From Vulcanimicrobiota bacterium (lineage in GTDB: Bacteria > Vulcanimicrobiota > Vulcanimicrobiia > Vulcanimicrobiales > Vulcanimicrobiaceae): DNA of 50,695 nt. Shown piece after piece: positions 18,722 through 28,082 of this stretch. The position numbers were made by a program, and so were the translations under genes. The DNA is taken from the NCBI GenBank assembly GCA_030041115.1, contig JASHOM010000077.1, positions 1-50,695 on the forward strand. The letters run 5' to 3'. Positions within the stretch are counted from its first letter, which is position 1; every line of letters starts with the position of its first letter. The notes below the pieces were generated by a model, which was not told the DNA's origin, did not search any database, and was given only the letters and a program-made list of their open reading frames with translations.

Positions 18722-18837
18722 CCTAGCTGTTAATTGAGCATTAGGCCTAACCGTCCGGGCCCTGCGGGCCCAGGCCGGTAAGTACCTTCGGCGTCCTTTT
18801 CGGGGACGGGCGATTGCCTCCCCTGCAGTAGGAGGCT
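18722..18837 (-). ncRNA. Candidate structured 5' leader of the stalk/barrel gene
   Basis: Consecutive stems on minus strand: GCCTCC..GGAGGC; GTCC-ccgaaaa-GGAC; ACCG[..GGGCCC-gca-GGGCCC..]CGGT; TTAGGCCTAA palindrome; then AGGAGG and TTG start. Confidence 0.35.
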
Positions 18838-18839
18838 AC

Positions 18840-19235
18840 TCAGGCCAGCTTTTCGCGCAGCTTTGCCAGGAACTTGGCTTTTTCGATGATGTACCGTTCA
18901 TGGGTCCCCTCGGCTACTGCTTCCTGCTCGTCGAAGACTTGAACGGCGAAGCTGATACGCGGTCCGTCGAGCATGACGACCTCGACTTCGGTGCGCACGA
19001 TAAAGCCGACGGGAACGGGCTTTCTGTGTTCGAGATCGATGTGCGTTCCGAGGGTGACTTGACCGGTCCGCAAGATCGGCTCGACGCAATGGATAGCCGC
19101 GCTCTCGACAAGCTGAACGAGCATCGACGTCGAGAGGACGTCGACGCCCTTGTTCCCCGCCTTCTCGGCGGTCATCCACTCCTCGACGCGGCTCTGAAGG
19201 CTATACGAGCGGCCGATGTCGAGTTTCGCGCTCAT
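18840..19235 (-). CDS. Hotdog-fold thioesterase (fluoroacetyl-CoA thioesterase-like)
   Basis: EKAGNKGVDVLSTSMLVQLVESAAIHCVEPILRTGQVTLGTHIDLEHRKPVPVGFIVRTEVEV pattern. Confidence 0.85.
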   Translation of the reverse strand: MSAKLDIGRSYSLQSRVEEWMTAEKAGNKGVDVLSTSMLVQLVESAAIHCVEPILRTGQVTLGTHIDLEHRKPVPVGFIVRTEVEVVMLDGPRISFAVQVFDEQEAVAEGTHERYIIEKAKFLAKLREKLA

Positions 19236-19452
19236 TGCCCCCCGGAGATACGCCCTGCAGCCGATTACCTCATGCCGAGGTTCCACGGGAGGGTCCTTTG
19301 AATCAAAGCCCCTCGGGCGCCGTATATGAGAGGATGCAGGACCGCACTTCTAAGGATCGATTTGTAGGGAAAGAGATACTCATTATGACACCCCTCCCCG
19401 TTTCGTTGAGAGCGACGCTATTGGCGCTTGCGGCGACCGCGGCGCTGCCGTC

Positions 19453-20646
19453 TTGGCCGCTTGCGGGAAGAAGGCGCCGCCGGCGGCGCCTCCGCTCACC
19501 GTCGACGCCGCTCCCGCGACGCGACAGAACATCGCGACGTTCGTTACCCTCGACGGACAGATTGCGCCGCTGGATCAGTCGACGCTCGCGTTTCAGCAGA
19601 GCGGCACGATTCTCAAGATCAACGTGAACATCGGCGACATGGTTCACAAGGGCCAGCTCCTCGCGACGATCGACCCCCGTACCCTGGAAGCTTCGCTCGC
19701 GCAGGCACGAGCGCAGGAAGCCCAATACTCGGCCGCCGCGCAGGGCTCGGTCGTCGGCTATCCGGTACAGGTCCAAACCAACGAGGCCGCGGTGCAAACC
19801 GCGAAGGCCAATCTCGAGAATGCCAAGCTCGTCTACGATCAAAACAAACAGCTCTACAAGCAGGGGTACGTTTCGGAAACGACGCTGGCGCAATCTCAAG
19901 CGAATTACGTACAGGCGCAGCAGACGTACAACAACTCGGTCGTCGGGTTGCGCAACAACGTCGTCAGCTATCAGAACGTCAAATCGCAGCAGGCCCAGGC
20001 CGTAGCGGCGGGGGCGCAAGCGCAGCTGCTCGCGACGCAGCTCTCGCAAACCTATCTCTACTCGCCCTACGATGCCGTCGTCGCAAACCGCTTGGTCGAT
20101 CCCGGCGCCTACGCTTCGCCGTCGCAGCCGGTCTTGCAGGTGGCGCGGGTCGACAGGGTCTGGATCAACGTCAACGTCCCCGACGAGGATCTCGCGTACG
20201 TGCATCCGGGCGTCAACGTCACGTATGAATCGACCTCGATTCCGGGCCGGACGTTCAGCGGGCCGGTGCAAACCGTGAACCTGGTGCCGACGTCCGGCAC
20301 GCTCTCGTACCTCGCGCGTCTCGAAGTCCGAAACCCGGGTTACGTTTTGCGCGGAGGCATGCTCGTAACGGTAACGGTGACCAAAGCCCATGCCGCCGGC
20401 GCGATCGTCGTGCCTCGCAGCGCGGTCGCGCAGACTCCGGGCGGCAACGTGGTTTACGTGGTCGCCAACGACAAGGCGCAGGCGGTTCCGGTGCGCGTCG
20501 GCGTCCAGACCGACACGCTCTCACAAGTGATCAGCCCGCAGATTCAGCCGGGCACCGTCGTGGTCACCACTCGTCCCGACGCTCTCAAGGACGGAAGCGT
20601 GGTTGCGGTGAGCAACGGAAACGCTCCCGGCGCGCCGGTGCACTGA
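19453..20646 (+). CDS. RND/HlyD-type efflux periplasmic adaptor, probable lipoprotein with N-terminus out of frame (see findings)
   Basis: ATFVTLDGQIAPLDQSTLAFQQSGTILKINVNIGDMVHKGQLLATIDP lipoyl domain and coiled-coil hairpin; LAAC lipobox at the ORF start; signal peptide in another frame from 19385. Confidence 0.88.
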   Translation: MAACGKKAPPAAPPLTVDAAPATRQNIATFVTLDGQIAPLDQSTLAFQQSGTILKINVNIGDMVHKGQLLATIDPRTLEASLAQARAQEAQYSAAAQGSVVGYPVQVQTNEAAVQTAKANLENAKLVYDQNKQLYKQGYVSETTLAQSQANYVQAQQTYNNSVVGLRNNVVSYQNVKSQQAQAVAAGAQAQLLATQLSQTYLYSPYDAVVANRLVDPGAYASPSQPVLQVARVDRVWINVNVPDEDLAYVHPGVNVTYESTSIPGRTFSGPVQTVNLVPTSGTLSYLARLEVRNPGYVLRGGMLVTVTVTKAHAAGAIVVPRSAVAQTPGGNVVYVVANDKAQAVPVRVGVQTDTLSQVISPQIQPGTVVVTTRPDALKDGSVVAVSNGNAPGAPVH

Positions 20647-20647
20647 G

Positions 20648-22231
20648 GTGGGGCGAGGACGCATTCGCGCGCGCGGATTGATCGCAGCGCTGGCACTCGG
20701 ATCTCTTGCGAGCGGAGTCGCGGCGGCTCAAAGCACGATCCCGGGCGAGCCGGGAATCCAAATGCCGTCGCCGCAGCCTCAGCCGACGATCAGCGGCACG
20801 CCGTTGCCATACCCGGCGTACGGCACGCCGGCTCCCGACGTGGCTGCGTTGCGGCCGAAGAAGGGCGTGCCGCGCTCGATCTCGCTCGCCGACTCGATCC
20901 GCATCGCGGTGGCGCTCTCACCGGCCTTTGCGCTCGACAATGCGCAATGGGCCTCCATCCACGCGAAGTACACGTCGTCGATACAAGCGCTGTACCCCGG
21001 GCTAAGCGCGACCGCGCAAATGGGCAAGACGTACACGAACGGTTCGAGCTCGACGACGAGCGCACTGGCTAGTGCGACGCCCCTCGCCGCTCCGACGGTG
21101 GCGCCGACGAAGGCGCCGTTCGGCGTCTACAGTCAAGGCACGTTCACGCAGGAGTCCGTCAACCTCATGGTCACTCAACTGATCTACGACGGCGGCCGGA
21201 CCATTGCGGCGATCCGCTCGGCCAAGGAAGCCGACATTGCCGGCCGGGCCACGCTCTTGCGCGAGCTGCAAACGCTCGCGCTCAACGTTGCCAACGCCTA
21301 CTACGGCGTTCTAGAGGACAATGCGACCGTTACCGCCGACGCGCAGCTCGTTCGCGAGTTCGAAGTCAACGAAGCTTCGACCGCGGCTCAGATTCGCAAC
21401 GGCGCGGCGGCGCGCTCGGACATCGCCGCGGCACAATATCAAACGGCGCAGGCGAAGGGGAACCTCATAACGGCGCAAGGCACGGCGATCGGCGCTCAGG
21501 CGACTTTCGCTACCACGCTGGGGCTCGATGCCGATGCGGAGGTCGTACCGCAGGCGCTCGCGGCGCAGCCCGCGTCCCCGAATCCGAGCTACCAAGCCTC
21601 GCTCAAGCGCGCGTTCCTGATGCGTCCGGACTTTCTCTCCGCGGCCTACACCGTGCAATCGGACCAAGAGAATCTGCGCTATGCCAAGCTCGCCCGCTTC
21701 CCCGTCCTGAGCGCTGCGGCGAGCGACGGCGTGAGTCGCACCTTCACCGACTGCTACACGACGACCGCGCTCGCATCCAATGGCGTCAACGTCCTGCCCG
21801 TGTCGTATTGCCCGGGGCCCGCGGGTTGGTCCAACGACAAGGCCCTGGGGCTGAACCTCAGCATTCCCATTTACGATCAGGGCGTGACCAACTACAATGT
21901 CGCCGTTGCCGCGTCGCAGCTCGATCAGGCGGTCGCAACGTTCAACTCGACCAAGCTCACGGTCGAGTCGGACGTACGCTCGGCGCTGGCCACCCTGATC
22001 TCCGCGCGCGCCGCCCTGGTCCAGGCAAAGTCGGAGTTGACCTCGGCGCAGGTAACGCTCGATGCGACGCAGGCGCAGTATCGAGTCGGAGCGACCACGA
22101 TCCTCAACGTGGTCACCGCCGAAGCAAATCTCACGACCGGTCAATCGGCCTATATCAGCGCGCTCTACGGCGTCTACACCGCCTATCAAAACTATCTGTA
22201 CGCGACGGGCATCAGCGACGTCCAAGTTTAG
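20648..22231 (+). CDS. TolC-family outer-membrane efflux protein
   Basis: Signal peptide; two OEP repeats (SLADSIRIAVALSPAF..., VESDVRSALATLISARAALVQAKSELTSAQ). Confidence 0.88.
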   Translation: MGRGRIRARGLIAALALGSLASGVAAAQSTIPGEPGIQMPSPQPQPTISGTPLPYPAYGTPAPDVAALRPKKGVPRSISLADSIRIAVALSPAFALDNAQWASIHAKYTSSIQALYPGLSATAQMGKTYTNGSSSTTSALASATPLAAPTVAPTKAPFGVYSQGTFTQESVNLMVTQLIYDGGRTIAAIRSAKEADIAGRATLLRELQTLALNVANAYYGVLEDNATVTADAQLVREFEVNEASTAAQIRNGAAARSDIAAAQYQTAQAKGNLITAQGTAIGAQATFATTLGLDADAEVVPQALAAQPASPNPSYQASLKRAFLMRPDFLSAAYTVQSDQENLRYAKLARFPVLSAAASDGVSRTFTDCYTTTALASNGVNVLPVSYCPGPAGWSNDKALGLNLSIPIYDQGVTNYNVAVAASQLDQAVATFNSTKLTVESDVRSALATLISARAALVQAKSELTSAQVTLDATQAQYRVGATTILNVVTAEANLTTGQSAYISALYGVYTAYQNYLYATGISDVQV

Positions 22232-22249
22232 CGAAGCCGCCGGCGCCCG

Positions 22250-23416
22250 ATGATTCGCGGCGCACCGCAAACCCCGGCGACGATGTCGGATCCGGTGAAT
22301 GCGGCGATCCTCGCGGTTGCGGAAGACCGTCTGTCGGGCTTCCAGACCGATCCCTTCGGCGAGATCGCCGCGCGCAGCGGCGTACCGGTCGAGACGGTGA
22401 TCCAACGCGTCATCGCGATGTTGGAGGCCGGCACGATTCGGCGCGTGCGCCAAACCTTGCTCGCAACGAATCTCGCCGGCGGCGCGCTCTGCGCCTGGGA
22501 AGTCGGCCCGGGGGAGCTCGACGCAGCCTTCGACTACATGTTTGCCCAGGATCCGTTTTCCGGGCACGTCGTGATTCGAACGACCGATGCGGTCTCCGCG
22601 GGAAGCAGCTACCGGCTGTGGACGACGCTCAAGGTGCCCCAGGGCTTCTCGCTGCGCAAGCACGCGCGCTGGCTGTGCGACCGCGTCGGAGCCGAGCGCT
22701 TCCGTTTGATGCCGGCGAAGATGCTTTTTGCGCTGGGCGTCGGCCACGTTCGCCGCCGCGGCCTCGAAGCGGGTGCCCGCGCCGCGGAGCTTGCGCAGCC
22801 GTTGCGCGCATCGGTCGTCCGCCTGAGCGAGCGTGACTGGCGCGTGCTGGTTGCGCTCAAACGCGAGTTCGCTCCCGGGGAATTGATTCGCGACCTTTGG
22901 GACGCACGGGCCCGCGAGGCCGGGGTCGATCTCGAGACGTTCGTTTCCATCGCGCGATCGCTCGACGAGCGCGGCGTCGTCGGACGCTTTTCGACTTTTT
23001 TGGAACACGTCAAGCCGACCGCCGGAAACGAGCGCGCGACCCGGTACAACGCGCTTTTTCACTGGGCCGTGCCGGCCGGGCGCGAGATCGCGGCGGGCTG
23101 CGAGATAGGGCGGCACTACGTCGTCACCCACGCCTACTGGCGCGAGGGCGGCCCGGAGTTCCACGACGTCAACGTCATGGCCGTGGCTCACGGAATGGAG
23201 AAGGCGGCCCTGCTCGCACACAAGACCGCCATCGACGCGCACCTGCGCGAGGCGGGCATTGATTTCGCTTACACGAATGTTTTTTGGGGAGGCCGCAGCG
23301 AGATCAAGCCATCGGAGATCGCGCCGGCGGCCTATTACGAGTTTTGCCGCAAGCACGGCATCGACCCGGATGCGATGCGCGCGGACGACGCCGACGAGGG
23401 AGGAGCCTGCGCATGA
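22250..23416 (+). CDS. Tandem Lrp/AsnC-like protein resembling fused AhbA/AhbB siroheme decarboxylase-type domains
   Basis: Two HTH+RAM-like halves (ILAVAEDRLSGFQTDPFGEIAARSGVPVETVIQRVIAMLEAGTIRRVR; ...FVSIARSLDERGVVGRFSTFLEHV...HYVVTHAYWREGGPEFHDVNVMAVAHG). Confidence 0.65.
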   Translation: MIRGAPQTPATMSDPVNAAILAVAEDRLSGFQTDPFGEIAARSGVPVETVIQRVIAMLEAGTIRRVRQTLLATNLAGGALCAWEVGPGELDAAFDYMFAQDPFSGHVVIRTTDAVSAGSSYRLWTTLKVPQGFSLRKHARWLCDRVGAERFRLMPAKMLFALGVGHVRRRGLEAGARAAELAQPLRASVVRLSERDWRVLVALKREFAPGELIRDLWDARAREAGVDLETFVSIARSLDERGVVGRFSTFLEHVKPTAGNERATRYNALFHWAVPAGREIAAGCEIGRHYVVTHAYWREGGPEFHDVNVMAVAHGMEKAALLAHKTAIDAHLREAGIDFAYTNVFWGGRSEIKPSEIAPAAYYEFCRKHGIDPDAMRADDADEGGACA

Positions 23417-25080
23417 GTTCGAAGTCCCGGTGCCTGGCAGTCGCGTTGGCTTCGGCCATATCGATGACGGGCTGCACGAAGGTCTCCACCGGCGGAGAAG
23501 CCGGCACGCGTCATGCGTGGACGATTCCGGGCGTCTTCCGATTCTCGGAGGCCAGCGATCCCAAAGGCCTCAATCCGGTGCTCGACTCCGCATCGCCGAC
23601 GCTCGATCTGTCGATGTTCATCTTTTCGTGGACGATTCGCTACGACGCCAAGGGGCGGCCGGTGCCCGATGCGTTGCGCGAGGTTCCGACCGTCGCCAAC
23701 GGCGACGTCAGCAAGGACGGACTGACCCTGAAGTACAAGCTCCGGCCGAACATCGAGTGGCAAGACGGCGTACCGCTCACCTGCGACGACCTGAAGTTCA
23801 CCTGGCAAGTCGTGATGAACACTCACAACAACGTCGTCACGACCGACGGCTACAAGGACATCGGAAGCATCGACTGTTCGGATCCGCACGTCGCCGTCAT
23901 CCACATGAAAAAGCTCTACGCGCCGTACCTGCAGCAGCTATGGAGCGTCAACGGCAACGCGCCCATTCTGCCGCGGCACTTGCTCGCCAAATATAACGAC
24001 GACAAAGGCTCCTTCAACACGGCGCCGTACAACGCGTTGCCGGTGGGCAGCGGGCCCTTCAAAGTCGTCGCGTGGGACCGCGGGCAAGAAGTCCGAATGG
24101 TCGCAAATCCGTATTTCTACCTCGGGCCGCCAAAGCTCAAGGAAGTCGTCTACAAGATCCTTCCCGACGAGAACACCGAGGAGACGCAGCTTCAAACGCA
24201 CGAGATCGACATGCTCGCCACGGGGTCGGGGATGAAGTGGCCGCAATATGCCGCGCTGGCGGCCGACCCTCGCAACGGACTCGTCGCGATCCGGGTCGAC
24301 TCGTTTCTGTTTTCGCACGTCGACTTCAATCTTCGTCATCCGATCGTGAGCGACCGCAACGTTCGCGTCGCGCTCGCCTATGCGACGAACCGGCAGGAGA
24401 TCATCGCTAAAATACTTCACGGGTCGGCGGTTCCCGCCGAGACGGATCAGAGCCCGAAACTCTCGTGGGCCTACACCAACGATGTGACGCATTATCCGTA
24501 CGACCCCGCGAAGGCGCGAGCGATTCTCGATGCGGACGGGTGGAAGGTGGGGCCCGACGGCGTCCGCGTCAAGGACGGGCAGCGCTTGGAGTTCACGCTC
24601 AGCACTCAGACGGAGTCGACGTACGGCAAGGCGCTCCAAACGTTTCTGCAGCGGGAGTGGCGGGAAGTTGGCGCCCAAGCCGACGTCAAGAACTATCCGA
24701 CCAGTCAGTTCTTCGACAACTCGAGCAGCGGAATTCTGCAAGGCGGCCATTACGACGCGGCCGGCTTCAGTTGGTACGGCGCCGCCGATCCGGACGATAG
24801 CCCGATCTACTCGGCGGATAACTTCGCTCCGCACGGACAGAATGCGATGTTTTGGGGCAATCGCATCGCCACCGACGCAATGAACGATGCGCTCAAAACG
24901 GTCGACCAGGCACGGCGCAAGCGCGATTACGTGATCGTGCAGCAGCAACTCACGCTCGACGTACCGACGCTCATCATCAACTTTGCTCGCGTCCCGTTCA
25001 TCTACAACAGCGACTTCAAAGGATTCGATCCGTCGCCCGTCATCTCGGCGTTCTGGGACCCTTGGAACTACTCGATTTAA
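23413..25080 (+). CDS. Oligopeptide-type ABC transporter substrate-binding lipoprotein (SBP family 5)
   Basis: Lipobox MTGC; LKYKLRPNIEWQDGVPLTCDDLKFTW, GSGPFKVVAWDRGQEVRMVANPYFY; ATGA overlap with upstream gene. Confidence 0.93.
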   Translation: MSSKSRCLAVALASAISMTGCTKVSTGGEAGTRHAWTIPGVFRFSEASDPKGLNPVLDSASPTLDLSMFIFSWTIRYDAKGRPVPDALREVPTVANGDVSKDGLTLKYKLRPNIEWQDGVPLTCDDLKFTWQVVMNTHNNVVTTDGYKDIGSIDCSDPHVAVIHMKKLYAPYLQQLWSVNGNAPILPRHLLAKYNDDKGSFNTAPYNALPVGSGPFKVVAWDRGQEVRMVANPYFYLGPPKLKEVVYKILPDENTEETQLQTHEIDMLATGSGMKWPQYAALAADPRNGLVAIRVDSFLFSHVDFNLRHPIVSDRNVRVALAYATNRQEIIAKILHGSAVPAETDQSPKLSWAYTNDVTHYPYDPAKARAILDADGWKVGPDGVRVKDGQRLEFTLSTQTESTYGKALQTFLQREWREVGAQADVKNYPTSQFFDNSSSGILQGGHYDAAGFSWYGAADPDDSPIYSADNFAPHGQNAMFWGNRIATDAMNDALKTVDQARRKRDYVIVQQQLTLDVPTLIINFARVPFIYNSDFKGFDPSPVISAFWDPWNYSI

Positions 25081-25114
25081 AATTTCAAGCAACGCGCAAA
25101 GGAGCTCGCCTGTA

Positions 25115-26728
25115 ATGAAAAAGATTTCGCCGCTCGCCGTCGCGATCGTTTCGGTGCTGCTCTGCTCCTGCACGAAAGCGGGGACGAGCTCGGTAACGCC
25201 GCACTATCTCACGGTCGCCGACGGCAGCGGTGACGTTCCGACGCTCAATCCGCATCTCTTCACCGAACTGACGCTGGGCTTCATCTCGCAGATGACGCAG
25301 GCGTACTTGGTCAAGTACGACGAGCGCAACCGCCCGTACCCCGAGCTGCTTACCGTGATTCCGACGCAGACGAACGGCGGGATCAGCAAGGACGGCGATA
25401 CGATTACCTGGCATCTGCGGCGGGGCGTGCGTTGGTCGGACGGAGCGCCGTTCACGGCCGACGACGTCGTGTTTTCGACCAAGGCGGTGCTGAACCCGAA
25501 CAACAACGAAGTTGGGCGCGACGGCTGGAATCTGATCACGAAGATCGACGAGCCGGACAAATACACGGTGATCTACCATCTCAAGCACCCGTACTCGCCG
25601 TACGTTCCGACCTTTTTCGGGAGCGCCGGCGCCAATCCCGACGTTCTGCCAAAGCACCTGCTGGGGCAGTATCCGAACATCAATCACGTTGCGTACAATG
25701 CCAAGCCGGTGGGCATAGGGCCGTTTCGTATCGCCGCTTGGAAGCGCGGCGACAGCATCGAGCTCGAACCGAATCCCTATTACTTCCGGGGCACGCCGAA
25801 GCTTGCGCACATCACCTACAAGCTCATCCCGTCGTACGATACCTTGCTGACGGCGCTGCAGACCGGCGAGGTCGAGCTTTGGCCGCAGGTTCCGGGCTCG
25901 TACCTCGTTCAAGCGAAGGCGCTGACCCAACTGCACACCGACGTGCAGCCCAGCGTTCTTTACGCGCACCTCGACTTCAACGTAACGCGCCCGCTCGTCA
26001 GCGACCTGCGCGTTCGCGAAGCGATCCGCTACGCGATCGACCGGCGGCGGATCGTCGAAAAAGTCGCGCATGGAAACGGCATCGTTCAAGATAGCACGAT
26101 CTCGCCGGTCTTGCCCTTTGCTCCCAAAGACATTCCGTTCGCCGAGCACGATCCGAGCCGGGCGCAGCAGTTGCTGGACGCCGCGGGATGGAGAGTGGGG
26201 CCGGGCGGGGTTCGTGTCAAAAACGGCAAGCGGCTCTCGCTGGAGTTTCCGTATTTTACCGGCGCCTCGACGGCGGACGAGATCGTGGAGCTCGTTCGTC
26301 AGGACCTGCGCAAGGTCGGGATCGAGATCGAAACGCGAAAATACGCGCCGGCGGTCTTTTTCGCGCAGTACCAAAACGGCGGCATCGTCTACGGTTCCAA
26401 GTGGGACATGACGATGTTCACCTGGCAAGATCTCCCGAACACCGACATTTCGAATCTGTTCGAGTGCAACCAGATTCCGCCCAACGGGCAGAACGTCTTG
26501 CACTATTGCAATCCGAAGCTCGACGCGCTTCTCGAGGAAGTCAAGCACACGTACGACGAGCGAAGGCAGGCCGCTCTCCTGGACCAAGAGATGCGCATCA
26601 TCGTCGCGGACGTCCCGACGATCGTTTTGGACATACCCGACATGGGCTACACGTACGATCGCAATCTCACCGGGTTCCATCCGGGAGCGTTTACGCCGTT
26701 CGACGACATGCTGAATGTCGACATATAG
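25115..26728 (+). CDS. Second oligopeptide-type ABC substrate-binding lipoprotein (SBP family 5)
   Basis: Lipobox LCSC; ITWHLRRGVRWSDGAPFTADDVVFSTK, GIGPFRIAAWKRGDSIELEPNPYYF; AAAGGAG upstream. Confidence 0.93.
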   Translation: MKKISPLAVAIVSVLLCSCTKAGTSSVTPHYLTVADGSGDVPTLNPHLFTELTLGFISQMTQAYLVKYDERNRPYPELLTVIPTQTNGGISKDGDTITWHLRRGVRWSDGAPFTADDVVFSTKAVLNPNNNEVGRDGWNLITKIDEPDKYTVIYHLKHPYSPYVPTFFGSAGANPDVLPKHLLGQYPNINHVAYNAKPVGIGPFRIAAWKRGDSIELEPNPYYFRGTPKLAHITYKLIPSYDTLLTALQTGEVELWPQVPGSYLVQAKALTQLHTDVQPSVLYAHLDFNVTRPLVSDLRVREAIRYAIDRRRIVEKVAHGNGIVQDSTISPVLPFAPKDIPFAEHDPSRAQQLLDAAGWRVGPGGVRVKNGKRLSLEFPYFTGASTADEIVELVRQDLRKVGIEIETRKYAPAVFFAQYQNGGIVYGSKWDMTMFTWQDLPNTDISNLFECNQIPPNGQNVLHYCNPKLDALLEEVKHTYDERRQAALLDQEMRIIVADVPTIVLDIPDMGYTYDRNLTGFHPGAFTPFDDMLNVDI

Positions 26729-28082
26729 CGTAGGCGAGCAGCGCGCAGCCGAGCAAGGATAGCGCGCGGAGCCCCGCCCAGGCGGGCACCTGCGCGAGCA
26801 AGCCGGTTGCGCGCTGCTCGTTCGCCCATTGCGTCGCGATTGGTGCGACCGGCGCGTGAAGGGCGCGCAGCGCATCGGGCCAAACCGGCGCCGGGTGCCC
26901 GACTGCCAACCAGGCGGCCGCGGCAAAGACGAACGAAAACGCAATCGCCGCCACCAGCGCGCCGCGCGCCCTCGAATTCTTTCCCAACGCCGCGAAAGCG
27001 GCGAAGACGGCCGCCGCGAGCAGTGCGCTTTGTGGAATGCCCGAAGGGCGCTGCGCCAGGCCGAGCCAGTCGACGGCGACGAGCAGCGTTCCGGCGAGTG
27101 CGATCGAGCGCGTCATTCCGGCGGTTCGCAGCGCGCACCAAAGGGCCGCGGCGTACGCTACGACGAGGTCGTGTTCGTGAAAGAATCCTGCGACGAACGG
27201 CGTGAGCGCCGCGAACGCGGCGAAGCGCGCAAAACCGTCGCGCACGCGGAGCGCGAGGACGATCGCGGCGGCGATCGACAGGAGCGCGACGATCGCCGCC
27301 GCCGCGATCGCGGCGACGGGCGTTGCGCCGAAACCGAAGACGACGGACGCCGGAGTGAGTTGAATGGCGACGAAACGCTCGGCCGCGGCGTGTGCCGAGA
27401 TGACTCGCGCGTACGCGAGCGGCCACGCCCAGCCCGCCGCGAGCGCGCCCAGCAGATAGGCCGCGAGCACGCCCAGTGCGATCGCGAGCGTTTGCCGATT
27501 GCGTCCGATTTGCGAGGCGAGCCCGAGCGACGCGTTGGGTTGAGCGAAAGAGACGCATGCGGCCGCCGCTGCAAACGAGGGCGAGCGCGCGCCCGATGCC
27601 GCGACGAGCGTCGCGGCGGCGAATGAGGCCAGCGCAAGCTGACCGAGAGCGAGATCGCTCGTGATCGGCCCAAAGGCAAGCGCCAGCGCGAGCGCCGCGA
27701 GGAACTGCGCGAGCGTCGGACGCACGGTGCCGTAGAGCGCGGCGGCGACGAGCGCCAACAGAAACGCCGCGAGCATCGCCGACCACAGCACGGCGGCAGC
27801 CGCGTACGGCAGCCGCGCCAGGGCCGCCCAAACGAGCAGCGTGGCGGGCGTACCGACGAACGGCAAAACCTCGTTGCGTCGCGCGTCGACGCCGTCGACC
27901 ATGCGTTCCGCGTTCCAGATCGAGCGTCCGTACGGGTCGGCATGCGCGTTCCAGGTGCGCCCCGCCGCCCAGTAGGCTTCGAAGTCGCGCAAGACCGGGC
28001 CGCCGGTGGAGTGAGGACGCACCGCAAGAACCGCGATCGCGATGCACGCGAACGCAAGCGCCGGTAGCCGGTCGCGTCTCAC
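26691..28082 (-). CDS. Polytopic membrane protein, GT87/DUF2029-like glycosyltransferase
   Basis: Multi-TM; GGPVLRDFEAYWAAGRTWNAHADPYG motif typical of GT87; GTG start overlaps the upstream stop. Confidence 0.7.
   Translation of the reverse strand: MRRDRLPALAFACIAIAVLAVRPHSTGGPVLRDFEAYWAAGRTWNAHADPYGRSIWNAERMVDGVDARRNEVLPFVGTPATLLVWAALARLPYAAAAVLWSAMLAAFLLALVAAALYGTVRPTLAQFLAALALALAFGPITSDLALGQLALASFAAATLVAASGARSPSFAAAAACVSFAQPNASLGLASQIGRNRQTLAIALGVLAAYLLGALAAGWAWPLAYARVISAHAAAERFVAIQLTPASVVFGFGATPVAAIAAAAIVALLSIAAAIVLALRVRDGFARFAAFAALTPFVAGFFHEHDLVVAYAAALWCALRTAGMTRSIALAGTLLVAVDWLGLAQRPSGIPQSALLAAAVFAAFAALGKNSRARGALVAAIAFSFVFAAAAWLAVGHPAPVWPDALRALHAPVAPIATQWANEQRATGLLAQVPAWAGLRALSLLGCALLAYAICRHSACRRTA

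Noticed and set aside
21311-23356. 681 aa minus-strand ORF opposite TolC and the AhbA/B-like gene
   Set aside because: Antisense shadow ORF; low-complexity Arg-rich composition and no recognisable motifs.
25085-26944. 619 aa minus-strand ORF opposite the second SBP
   Set aside because: Shadow ORF of a clearly coding plus-strand lipoprotein gene.
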